DNA of 64,000 nucleotides from assembly GCA_963696645.1 (NCBI GenBank), contig CAVOKY010000007.1, positions 1,426,001-1,490,000 of the forward strand, read 5' to 3'. Source of the stretch: JAMXLO01 sp963696645 (GTDB taxonomy: Bacteria > Pseudomonadota > Alphaproteobacteria > Acetobacterales > Acetobacteraceae). This document shows, piece by piece, positions 51,846 to 59,923 of the stretch. The translations under genes were made by a program, and so were the position numbers. The notes under the pieces are model-generated. The model was not told the origin of the DNA and made no database searches. It worked only from the letters and a program-made list of their open reading frames with translations. How positions within the stretch are numbered: the stretch's first letter is position 1; every line of letters begins with the position of its first letter.

Positions 51846-52538
51846 GGGACGCAGGTCGCGGCGGTCATCCCCACCCTGAACGAGGCAGCAACGATAGCCG
51901 GCGTGATCGCATCCATCCCCCGCGACGTGGTGGACGAGATCATCGTTGCCGACGGCAACAGCCGCGATGGCACCGTCGCTCTTGCGCGGGCAGCCGGCGT
52001 GCGCGTCGTGACGCTGGCCGAACGTGGCTATGGCCGCGCCTGTGCTGCCGGCGCTGCGGCGGCCAGCGCATCATGCGGTATCATCCTGTTCCTCGACGGC
52101 GACGGCGCGGATCGTGCCGATCTGGCCGGAATGCTGGTGGCGCCGATCCGGGCCGGCACGCATGACTTCGTCATCGGCTCGCGCGTGCGCGGCGAACGCG
52201 AGCCGGGATCGATGAGCTGGCATCAGGTTCTGGCGGGTCGGCTCGCCGGCTGGATCATGTCGGCGCTGTACGGCGTGCACTACACCGACATGTGTGCCTT
52301 CCGCGCAATCGGGCGCGACGCATTGGACCGGCTTGGCATGCGCGAGGCGACCTACGGCTGGAACATCGAGATGCAGATGAAGGCGGCGCGCGCCGGCTTG
52401 CGCATACTGGAACTGCCGGTGCCTTACCGTTGCCGCGCGGGCGGCAGTTCGAAAGTTGCCGGCTCGCTGCGTGGCAGCATTCGTGCTGGTTGGCGCATCG
52501 TTGTGACGGTCGGACGGATCGCTATACAGGCGCGGTAA
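51840..52538 (+). CDS. Family 2 glycosyltransferase (DPM-like)
   Basis: A 232-residue GT-A protein. VAAVIPTLNEAATIAGVIASIP opens the fold, VADGNSRDGTVALARAAG follows, LFLDGDGADRADL holds the metal-binding DGD, and TDMCAFRAIGRDAL is the acceptor segment. It ends without a membrane domain. The ATG at 51840 is the only in-frame start before the conserved domain, and lies in the last arm of a REP-like repeat. It is probably cotranscribed with the radical SAM gene or driven from the repeat region. Confidence 0.8.
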   Translation: MTGTQVAAVIPTLNEAATIAGVIASIPRDVVDEIIVADGNSRDGTVALARAAGVRVVTLAERGYGRACAAGAAAASASCGIILFLDGDGADRADLAGMLVAPIRAGTHDFVIGSRVRGEREPGSMSWHQVLAGRLAGWIMSALYGVHYTDMCAFRAIGRDALDRLGMREATYGWNIEMQMKAARAGLRILELPVPYRCRAGGSSKVAGSLRGSIRAGWRIVVTVGRIAIQAR

Positions 52539-52561
52539 GTCACGACGGATGCGGGAGTGAT

Positions 52562-52981
52562 TTAGTCCCGCACCACTGCCGGCATCCAGTTCATCGAGCG
52601 ACGATCCAGGCGCGCGTCGGTGGCCTCGCCGTCGTAGTCGGACGCGGCCGGGGTCTGCGTGAAGGCGGCACGGTCGTCCAGGCAATTCACGTTCAATACG
52701 GCGCGCAGGCCGCTGCCGGTCTCGCACACCGCACCGACATCGACGCCGCAGCGCCGGCACAGCAGGTAGTCGGCTGTCCGCGAGCCAAACTGGTAGCGCT
52801 CAACCTCCGTCCAATCGCCGGCGGTGATTTCCACATCGCCGTTGCGGTCGGACAGCGTCCGCGTGCCGTGCGAGCGGCAGAATGCACAAGAACACGAGCG
52901 TAACGGCATTTCCGCCGGGGGCTTCGAAAGCCGCAGCTTCACACTGAGGTTCTGGCAGTGGCAGCCGCCCACGTGCAACAT
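52562..52981 (-). CDS. GFA/CENP-V-family zinc protein
   Basis: A 139-residue protein with the glutathione-dependent formaldehyde-activating (GFA) fold: GGCHCQNLSVKLRL, then CSCAFCRSHGTRTLS, then YLLCRRCGVDVGAVCE. The seven conserved Cys residues bind two zinc ions. Many GFA members are not formaldehyde enzymes, so the substrate is unknown. It is divergent from the Rieske ferredoxin gene, 67 bases away. Confidence 0.85.
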   Translation of the reverse strand: MLHVGGCHCQNLSVKLRLSKPPAEMPLRSCSCAFCRSHGTRTLSDRNGDVEITAGDWTEVERYQFGSRTADYLLCRRCGVDVGAVCETGSGLRAVLNVNCLDDRAAFTQTPAASDYDGEATDARLDRRSMNWMPAVVRD

Positions 52982-53048
52982 GTGGATCCTTTCGCGATGC
53001 GTGCGCCACGCTAGGCGCGTCCGGCATCTGCGGCTAGCCTATGTCGCC

Positions 53049-53390
53049 ATGCCGGATGACGCGCAACTCACGGCGCTGTGCGCCGCCGCCGATGTCGATG
53101 AAACCAGCCCCGTGCGCTCGGAGACACATGGCCTTGCGTTTGCGGTCTTCCGGGTGAGCGGTCGCCACTACGTCACGCAGGATGCCTGTACGCACGGGCC
53201 TGGCTCGCTGGCCGAGGGATATGTCGATGGTGAGGAGATCGAATGCCCATTCCACCAGGGGCGCTTTCACATTCCCACTGGCCGCCCCAGCGCGCCGCCC
53301 TGCACAATCCCGCTGCGGGTCTGGGACGCGCAAGTGATCGACGGACAGGTGTGCATTGACGTGACCGCCGGTCGGGCCGAAACCGAGTGA
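53049..53390 (+). CDS. Rieske [2Fe-2S] ferredoxin
   Basis: A 113-residue Rieske protein. The cluster is bound by CTHG (C47, H49) and CPFHQGRF (C66, H69), with the second loop ending FHIPTGRPSAPPCTIPLRVW. Such ferredoxins carry electrons to ring-hydroxylating oxygenases. A Rieske oxygenase alpha-subunit gene starts 19 bases later. No signal peptide is seen. I chose ATG 53049; longer frames upstream are unlike the family. Confidence 0.85.
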   Translation: MPDDAQLTALCAAADVDETSPVRSETHGLAFAVFRVSGRHYVTQDACTHGPGSLAEGYVDGEEIECPFHQGRFHIPTGRPSAPPCTIPLRVWDAQVIDGQVCIDVTAGRAETE

Positions 53391-53408
53391 TCAGCGAAGG
53401 AGAGAAAA

Positions 53409-54692
53409 ATGCTTCGCACAGAACAGAATGAGCTGCTGACGCGCATCGGAGCGGGAACGCCGATGGGCGAGATGTTCCGCCGCTACTGGATACCGGCGTT
53501 GCTGGCGGAGGAATTGCCGGAGAACGACTGTTCCCCGGTGCGCATCCAGCTTCTAACGGAAAAGCTGATCGCGTTCCGCGACACGCAGGGCCGCTACGGG
53601 CTGCTCGACGAGTTCTGCGCGCATCGTGGTGTCTCGCTATGGTTCGGCCGCAACGAGGAATGCGGGCTGCGCTGCCCGTATCACGGTTGGAAATACGACG
53701 TGACCGGCCAGTGCGTGGAGATCCCGTCCGAACCCGAAGAAAGCGGCTTCCGCGCGAAGATCAGGCTGCGGTCCTATCCGCTCGTCGAGCGCGGCGGCGT
53801 GCTGTGGACCTACATGGGCCCGCCGGAACACCAGCCGGCGCTGCCGGAATTCGAATTCGCCATGGTGCCGCCGGAACAGACCTATACGTCGAAGCGGCTG
53901 CAATACTGTAACTGGCTGCAGGCGATGGAGGGCGGCATCAACTCCAGCCACGTCTCGTGGCTGCACCGCGATGCATTTCGCTCCGATCCGTTGATGGTCG
54001 GCTCGCGCGGCAACCAGTACAACCTGGGCGATACGATGCCGGTGTTCGAGGTGGTTGACCAGCCGGCCGGCCTGTTCATCGGCGCTCGGCGCAACGCGGA
54101 GGACGGGCACTATTATTGGCGCATAACGCCCTGGTGCATGCCGTCCTTCACCATGATCCCGCCACGCGGCAATCATCCGGTGCATGGACATTTCTGGATA
54201 CCGATCGACGACGAGAACTGTTGGGCCTGGAGCTTCGACTACCATCCGACGCGCGCGCTGACTGCTTCCGAGGTGCAGGCGATGCGCGACGGCAAGGGCA
54301 TTCATACGCGCAACATTCCCGGCACCTACATTCCACTGGCCAACCGGGACAACGACTACCTGATGGATCGCGCGGCCCAGAAATCTGGCGCGAGCTACAG
54401 CGGCGTTGCCGGCATCGCCATGCAGGATGCGTCGCTGCAGGAAAGCATGGGTCCGATCATGGACCGCACGCGCGAACATCTGCTGTCGACCGACAACGGC
54501 ATCATTATGGCTAGGCAACGACTGCTGCGCGCGGCGCGAGCATTGCAAAAGGGCGAGCCGCCGCCGGGTATCGATCCGGAAACGCATCGTGTTCGCTCGG
54601 CCGCGGTGGTGCTGCCGCGCGATGCGGCATTCGTCGACGCAGCGCGTGAGGCCTTGACGGCGCGGCCAGGTGTGGCGCCGGCTTCGGTCTGA
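53409..54692 (+). CDS. Rieske non-heme iron oxygenase, alpha-subunit type
   Basis: A 427-residue oxygenase resembling phthalate 4,5-dioxygenase and related mono-component types. The Rieske site is CAHRG (C70, H72) and CPYHGW (C89, H92). The mononuclear iron site has HVSWLH (H181, H186) after NWLQAMEGGINSS, with a later Asp in the C-terminal half expected. It oxidises an aromatic or related substrate with O2 and electrons from a ferredoxin, here the preceding gene. GAAGGAG supports the ATG. A reductase gene is not in the window. Confidence 0.9.
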   Translation: MLRTEQNELLTRIGAGTPMGEMFRRYWIPALLAEELPENDCSPVRIQLLTEKLIAFRDTQGRYGLLDEFCAHRGVSLWFGRNEECGLRCPYHGWKYDVTGQCVEIPSEPEESGFRAKIRLRSYPLVERGGVLWTYMGPPEHQPALPEFEFAMVPPEQTYTSKRLQYCNWLQAMEGGINSSHVSWLHRDAFRSDPLMVGSRGNQYNLGDTMPVFEVVDQPAGLFIGARRNAEDGHYYWRITPWCMPSFTMIPPRGNHPVHGHFWIPIDDENCWAWSFDYHPTRALTASEVQAMRDGKGIHTRNIPGTYIPLANRDNDYLMDRAAQKSGASYSGVAGIAMQDASLQESMGPIMDRTREHLLSTDNGIIMARQRLLRAARALQKGEPPPGIDPETHRVRSAAVVLPRDAAFVDAAREALTARPGVAPASV

Positions 54693-54708
54693 CATGGGGA
54701 GGTAGCAG

Positions 54709-55047
54709 ATGGCCTGGAAACGCATGGTGCTGCAAATTGGCATGGGTACCGACATCCGCGGCGCCGACTATACCAAGGCAGCGGTGCGCGCATTGCGCGA
54801 CGCGCTGTGGCACAATTCCCTGAGCGTCGCCGATGCGGTCGGCCTGCATGTGGATTCGATGCGGGTCGAAGTCACCATCGGCGTGCCGAGGCCCGACCGT
54901 GTGGATAAGGCTGCGGTGCTCGCGGTGCTGCCGCACGGCACGGGGACGGTGAATGTTGTCGAAGGCGGCCTGGAAATTCCCAACGATGCCGGCACCAATT
55001 CCACGGTGATCGCCAATGCCGCCGCCGTCGTGCGGCTCGATGTGTGA
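54709..55047 (+). CDS. Lin0512-family protein, copy 1
   Basis: A 112-residue protein of the Lin0512 family: KRMVLQIGMGTDIRGADYTKAAVRALRDAL then VEVTIGVPRPDRVDKAAV and the C-terminal TNSTVIANAAAVVRLDV. Such proteins are found in pairs in catabolic clusters but have no defined activity. It begins 16 bases after the Rieske oxygenase, overlaps none, and is followed by a related copy. Confidence 0.85.
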   Translation: MAWKRMVLQIGMGTDIRGADYTKAAVRALRDALWHNSLSVADAVGLHVDSMRVEVTIGVPRPDRVDKAAVLAVLPHGTGTVNVVEGGLEIPNDAGTNSTVIANAAAVVRLDV

Positions 55048-55059
55048 GGGACCCATAGC

Positions 55060-55410
55060 ATGGCAAAGCGCATCATCCTTGAGATGGGCAGCGGCAACGA
55101 CCTGCATGGCGGCGACTACACCAAGGCCGCGCTGCGGGCGGTGCAGGATGCGCTGCATCACAGTTCATTGAGCCTGATCCGCACCTTCGGGTTGGACTCC
55201 CGCCGCATGCAGGTCGAAGTCACCATCGGGGTGCAGCACCCGGAAAAGGTCGACGCGGCTGCGGTGCAGGCCTCATTGCCGCATGGCGAGGTCACCGTGA
55301 AGGTGGTGAAGGGCGGGCTGGATGTGCCGGACGAGACATCGAATGACGTGGCAGTGATCGCGAGCGCTGCGGTTGCGGTGCGGCTCGATCTGCCGCAGGC
55401 TAAGGCGTGA
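55060..55410 (+). CDS. Lin0512-family protein, copy 2
   Basis: A 116-residue paralogue of the preceding gene, with about half its residues alike: IILEMGSGNDLHGGDYTKAALRAVQDALHHSSLS, VEVTIGVQHPEKVDAAAVQAS, then VAVIASAAVAVRLDLP. The pair may form a heterodimer or heteromer. It starts 13 bases after copy 1, and lies between the Rieske oxygenase and a hydrolase gene, so these probably share one transcript. Confidence 0.85.
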   Translation: MAKRIILEMGSGNDLHGGDYTKAALRAVQDALHHSSLSLIRTFGLDSRRMQVEVTIGVQHPEKVDAAAVQASLPHGEVTVKVVKGGLDVPDETSNDVAVIASAAVAVRLDLPQAKA

Positions 55411-55456
55411 GGCTGAGATGGCCGGGTAGCGCCCGGCCGCATAGGGAGTAAGTCCA

Positions 55457-56312
55457 ATGGCCACCTACGAATACACCACACAGGATGTCGAATATCTCCG
55501 TCATGGCGATCGGCGGTTCATGGCACGGCTGTTCAAGCCGCAGGGCAAGGGGCCGTTCCCGGCTGTCATCGAAATCCACGGGGGCGCCTGGTGCAACGGC
55601 GATCTGAACGAGTGCCAGATCTACGCCGAAGGATTTGCGCGCGCCGGGATCGCGGTTGCGTCGATCGACTTCCGTCACGCCAGCGACGGTTATCCGACAT
55701 CGCTCGCCGACATCAATTATGCAATCCGCTGGGTGAAGGCGCACCCGTCGGAACTCAACACGCGTGCCGATCTGGTCGGCGCGGCAGGGCAGTCGAGCGG
55801 CGGACATCTCGCCATGCTGGCGGCGATGCGGCCGAATGATCCGCGTTATGCCGCGATCCCGCTGCCGTCCAGTTCACCGGCGGTGGATGGAACCTTGCGC
55901 GCGGTGGCGATGCTATGGCCGGTGATCAACCCGTTGTCGCGTTATCGGCACGCACTGCGGGCACGCGATTCGGCAAACCCGCCGGCATGGGTTGGCAACA
56001 TTCCGCAGCGGCACGATCAGGTACTGGAAGACCGAGGCGGCGATGGCCGAGGGCAATCCGGTGCTCATCCTGGAGCGTGGCGAGAAGGTCGTGATGCCGC
56101 CGGCGATCTGGATCCAGGGCCGTCCGGATATCGTGCACGACTATCGCGATCCGGAGTCGCCGATCCCGGCAAACGAGCCGGAGCGCTTCACCGCGAACTA
56201 CCGCAAGGCCGGCGGCGATATCGAGTTGCTGTACATCGACCAGGCGACAAAGGCCGGCGCCCCATCCTACGAACCGGCCGCGGCGTTCATCCATAAGCAC
56301 ATCAAGCCGTAA
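55457..56312 (+). CDS. Alpha/beta hydrolase (esterase/lipase-like), frameshifted
   Basis: About 284 residues. IEIHGGAWCNGD is the HGGxW oxyanion segment of hormone-sensitive lipase-type esterases; VGAAGQSSGGHLAMLAAM holds the nucleophile Ser; the Asp lies in GRPDIVHDYRDPESP, and the C-terminus AAFIHKHIKP carries a possible His. One extra G near 56020 (GATCAGGTACTGG) shifts the frame, and the true continuation KTEAAMAEGNPVLILERGEKVVMPP is in another frame. Likely a consensus error. It probably hydrolyses an ester or lactone formed in the catabolic route. Confidence 0.8.
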
Positions 56313-56340
56313 CCGTCCTGTCGTTGCGGGCGTAGTGAAG

Positions 56341-56378
56341 CAATCTCCCACCAGTACCGCATTACTGGTGGGAGATTG
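56341..56378. terminator. Convergent-gene terminator hairpin within a partial REP copy
   Basis: A perfect 16-base stem, CAATCTCCCACCAGTA with its complement, and loop CCGCAT lies between the hydrolase and the isomerase-like gene that face each other. It is preceded by CGTTGCGGGCGTAGTGAAG, a weak version of the dispersed repeat. It may terminate both transcripts. Confidence 0.6.
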
Positions 56379-56406
56379 TGTATGCCTGGTCTCGTCCTTG
56401 CCAACG

Positions 56407-57117
56407 TCAGCCCTGCGGCATCTCCGCCAAGAGCCGCCCGAGCCCCGGCAGCTTTTCGCCGGCCTGCATGATCCGTAGCATCGCCCAGAGTGCGGCCTGA
56501 TTCGTTGTAATGACCGGCTTGGCGAATTCGCGCTCCCAGTCGGGCACGAACGACATCGTCGGGAAGTTGCCGCCCGGCACGACGAACGCCTCGATCTCCG
56601 GCCGATCGATCCGGGCGAATGCATCGCGCGCGTTCTCCGGGCCGAGCTTGCCGATCAGGTAGGAATTGGTCGCGGCAAAACCCTCCACCGCCACGACCTC
56701 GAGACCGTATTTGGTCTGGTAGTAGTGCCGAGCCAGTTCGATCACCTGCTGCGAATAGGGCGACACCAGAGCGATCCGACGCGCGCCAAGGGCCCGCACC
56801 GCATCGCCTACCGCTTGCGCCGAGGTGATCGCCGGAACCCCGGCCGCCTTGCTCATGCGCTGCGTGACATTGCCATCGTAGTTTTCCGCGAACAGGCTGG
56901 CCGAGGTTTGCGCCAGGCTCACCACCTCGACCTTCGCAGTGCCAAGCAGACGCGCTTGGTAGTCGATATCCTCTTCCTTGCTCGGCGCGAACGGCCCGTT
57001 GCCGCTGGTCAACAGCCTGCCGACATGCACCTGAAGCGTTGGCGGCAACAGCCGGTTGTACTCGATCTCAACCGTCGTGTTGGTCGATGGAATCAAGACA
57101 CCGAAATGATGGTTCAT
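56407..57117 (-). CDS. Asp/Glu racemase-superfamily protein, maleate isomerase-like, lacking cysteine
   Basis: A 236-residue protein. The start HHFGVLIPSTNTTVEIEYNRLLPP is that of arylmalonate decarboxylase/maleate cis-trans isomerase-type proteins. The two sites where catalytic Cys residues normally sit, around VVSLAQTSASL near residue 75 and AFVVPGGNFPTMSF near residue 190, hold no Cys. In fact the whole protein is free of Cys. GGGAGCGTGACATG is a good ribosome site, and the ATG overlaps the stop of the leuD-type gene. It may be a binding or non-Cys catalyst, and its function is uncertain. Confidence 0.75.
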   Translation of the reverse strand: MNHHFGVLIPSTNTTVEIEYNRLLPPTLQVHVGRLLTSGNGPFAPSKEEDIDYQARLLGTAKVEVVSLAQTSASLFAENYDGNVTQRMSKAAGVPAITSAQAVGDAVRALGARRIALVSPYSQQVIELARHYYQTKYGLEVVAVEGFAATNSYLIGKLGPENARDAFARIDRPEIEAFVVPGGNFPTMSFVPDWEREFAKPVITTNQAALWAMLRIMQAGEKLPGLGRLLAEMPQG

Positions 57118-57745
57118 GTCACGCTCCCATAAGCCCATGGCCGCGCCGCCGCGTCCCTGTTCTCGAAATCGCCGATCTCCGTCTCGCTGCGCAGCATGAA
57201 GCCGAGTTGATCCAGCCCCTCCAGCAGCGGCAGCCTCCGGTCATCGCCAAGCGCGAAGTGGATCGGCAACAAACCCGGAACCGCGATCGTGCAGTGCTCC
57301 AGGTCTATTGTCACTGTCGATGCGTTCGACCGTTGCAGTGCGGCCGCGAGGCGTTCGATCTCCGCCACCTCCAGCCTTATGGGCAGCAGGCCGTTCTGGA
57401 ACGCGTTGTCGTGGAAAATGTCGCCGAAGCTCGGCGCGATGACACAGCGAATGCCGGCTTCCATCAGCGCCCAGACCGCGGTCTCGCGCGAGCTGCCGCA
57501 ACCGAAGTTCGGCCCTGCCAGCAGGACACTCGCTTCGCGATAGCGCGGCTGATCAGTACAAAGTCCGCTCGCGGCACGCCTTCCTTGTCGTAGCGCAGAT
57601 TGCCGAACAGCTTGTCCTTCAGCGACAGCGATGCAGCTTCCTCGGGTGTGCGACCGGGCATCAGTGAAGGCGCGATCAGGTCCGTGTTGATGTTGGTCAT
57701 CATCATCGGCACCGTGACGCCAGTGTGCACGCTGAACTTCTCCAT
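57114..57745 (-). CDS. LeuD/aconitase-type small hydratase subunit, frameshifted
   Basis: About 210 residues. Start: TGVTVPMMMTNINTDLIAPSLMPGRTPEE, then LFGNLRYDKEGVPRADFVL; after one missing base near 57554 the other frame continues QPRYREASVLLAGPNFGCGSSRETAVWALMEAGIRCVIAPSFGDIFHDNAFQNGLLPI. Both segments are signature parts of 3-isopropylmalate dehydratase small subunits. Position next to a LeuC-type gene indicates a heterodimeric hydro-lyase. No leuA or leuB is near, so a relative acting on methyl- or dimethylmaleate-like acids is possible. Confidence 0.85.
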
Positions 57746-57763
57746 CGTCTTCCACTTCCTCCG

Positions 57764-59167
57764 CTACGCAAGCATCGCACGCACGTCGGTGATGCAGCCG
57801 GCGATCGCGGCGGCCGCGACCATCGCCGGGCTCGCCAGATGCGTGCGGCTCCCAGGTCCCTGGCGTCCCTCGAAATTGCGGTTCGACGTCGAGATCGACC
57901 GCTTGCCTGGCGGCACGATGTCGCCGCCCGCGCCGACGCACATCGAGCACCCTGCCTCACGCCATTCGAATCCGGCTTCCTGGAACACCCTGTGCAGCCC
58001 TGCCGACTCCGCCGCCGCCTTCACATGCGCCGCTCCCGGCACCGCTAGCGCCGTCACGCCAGGCGCTACCTTGCGTCCGCGCACTACTTCGGCTGCGGCC
58101 TGCAGATCGGAAAGCCGCCCATTGGTGCATGAACCGATGAAGGCAATGTCGATTTTCGTGCCGGCGATCGGCGCGCCAGGCCGCAGGTCCATGTAATCGA
58201 GTGCGCGCTCGGCCATCGCGCGTCGGCCCGCATCGGCGAACATCGGCGGCTCAGGGATGACATCGTCGATCGCCACGACGTCCTGCGGCGAATTGCCCCA
58301 GGTGACCTGCGGCTTCAGCGTCGCGCAATCGATGTCGATCACCCGATCGTACTCTGCATCCGTTTCGTCATACAGGGTGCGCCAATTGGCGACCGCCTGA
58401 TCCCACAGCGCCCCATTCGGGGCCATCGGCTTTCCGTTGAGATATTCAAACGTCGTGTCGTCCGCAGCGATGAGGCCGCCGCGCGCGCCGCATTCGATCG
58501 ACATGTTGCTGATCGTCAGCCGTCCCTCCAGGGGCATCGCCCGGATCGCCGGGCCGGCATACTGCACCACGTGGCCCACACCGGCATCGACACCGTATCG
58601 ACCGATCAGCGCCAGGATCATGTCCTTGGCGAAGATGCCCCTTGCCGGTGTGCCATGGAACTCGGCACGCAGCGTGCGCGGCTTGCGCATGATCAGCGAT
58701 TGCGTGGCGAACACTTGCATCACCTCGGAGGTGCCAATACCCCAGGCCCAGGCGCCGACACCGCCGCAGCTCGCGGTGTGACTGTCACCACAGACGTAGG
58801 TGCAGCCGGGCAGGGCGAAGCCGAGATGTGGACCAACTACATGCACGATCCCGTGGTTGACGTGATCGATGCTGAACAGCATCACACCGAACTCCTCGCA
58901 GTTGCGCTTCATCGCGAGGTTGCGCGGCCGGCTCGCCGCCCAGCTTTCCAGAGTGCGGCCAGGCCTCGTGGCAATGCCGTGGTCGATCGTGGCGAGCGTC
59001 AGGTCGGGCCGCCGCACGCGCAGCCCGCGCTGGCGCAGGCCGTCGAACGCGCGTCCGCTGGTGCCTTCCTGCGCGAAGTGGCGATCGATGTGGATGAGCG
59101 CCCGCCCATCGCCATAGTCCTTGATCACGTGCTGATCCCAGATGCGTTCGAACGGTGTGTTGGCCAT
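57764..59167 (-). CDS. LeuC/aconitase-type large hydratase subunit
   Basis: A 467-residue [4Fe-4S] hydro-lyase subunit. PGCTYVCGDSHTASCGGVGAWAWGIGTSEV near residue 125 carries the first Cys, IAFIGSCTNGRLSDLQAAAEVVRG near residue 335 the second and third region, and EWREAGCSMCVGAGGD near 400 the last ligands. The order matches 3-isopropylmalate dehydratase large subunits and their homoaconitase/dimethylmaleate-hydratase relatives. Start ATG 59167 follows a run with no clear site. It forms an operon with the small subunit and the Cys-free isomerase. Confidence 0.9.
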   Translation of the reverse strand: MANTPFERIWDQHVIKDYGDGRALIHIDRHFAQEGTSGRAFDGLRQRGLRVRRPDLTLATIDHGIATRPGRTLESWAASRPRNLAMKRNCEEFGVMLFSIDHVNHGIVHVVGPHLGFALPGCTYVCGDSHTASCGGVGAWAWGIGTSEVMQVFATQSLIMRKPRTLRAEFHGTPARGIFAKDMILALIGRYGVDAGVGHVVQYAGPAIRAMPLEGRLTISNMSIECGARGGLIAADDTTFEYLNGKPMAPNGALWDQAVANWRTLYDETDAEYDRVIDIDCATLKPQVTWGNSPQDVVAIDDVIPEPPMFADAGRRAMAERALDYMDLRPGAPIAGTKIDIAFIGSCTNGRLSDLQAAAEVVRGRKVAPGVTALAVPGAAHVKAAAESAGLHRVFQEAGFEWREAGCSMCVGAGGDIVPPGKRSISTSNRNFEGRQGPGSRTHLASPAMVAAAAIAGCITDVRAMLA

Positions 59168-59268
59168 GGTTCTGCTTCCTACGAGGCTGCCTCGTCGAGG
59201 ATTGCCGCCGGCGCCGTTTCGAGCCGCGCCGCGGCGTTGACGTGTGAGGCCATCGTTGGACCCTTCCT

Positions 59269-59887
59269 CTACGCAGAGGTTAGGCAGCGCGGAGCGAATG
59301 GGCAAACTCGGAGGGCATCGGCGAGTTCGATCGTACCATTTTGCCTGGTCGGCCCGCGTGAAGTGCGCATTGGCGCCGCTCGGATTGGGCACAACGAAGC
59401 AACGTGTCGCACCGATATGCAACGGCTGCTCACCGAGCTCAGATGCAACGCCGGTGGGGTTCAGTTCGCGCAGGACGTACCGGTAGCCGGTCATGCCATG
59501 GAAGCAGGCGATGCGCGGCTTATAACGCTCGAGTTTGGTCGCCAGGATTGCCACGCCGGCTGCGAACTCCTGCCGCCGCAGATCGCCGGCGCGCGCGGTT
59601 GGTCGCTTCACCAGGTCGGTAAAGCCGAAGCCGTGCGCTGGCAGAAGGCGATCATGTTCAGGTTCCAACTGACTGACGGTGAGAGCGCGACGCGCAGCCT
59701 CGCTCAACACGGACCGCGAAAAACAAGGCCAGAAACGATTGGAACGCCTGGCGAAATAGTGGCCCTGCGCAGCGGAGTAGACGGACGGATTGATGCCGAT
59801 GAACACCACGTCCAATCCATCCAGCAGCAGGTCTGGAAGCGTATCGTTTGCGCCCGGCACCGCAACCTCTCGACCTTGGTGCGACAC
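59269..59887 (-). CDS. mug: Mismatch-specific uracil/thymine DNA glycosylase (TDG/Mug type), frameshifted near the end
   Basis: About 205 residues. DGLDVVFIGINPSVYSAAQGHYFARRSNRFWPCF holds motif A (GINP), and VVPNPSGANAHFTRADQAKWYDR holds motif B (NPSGAN). An extra A near 59326 (GATCGAACTCGCC) opens the frame into the next gene; without it the natural end LADALRVCPFAPRCLTSA and TAG at 59271-59269 appear. The start is the GTG at 59887 or later. It removes U or T from G mispairs. It is out of place in the catabolic region and divergent from the LLM gene. Confidence 0.8.
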
Positions 59888-59923
59888 CCTGACACACTCA
59901 CAGCAATCGCGCAGGAGGCGTCC

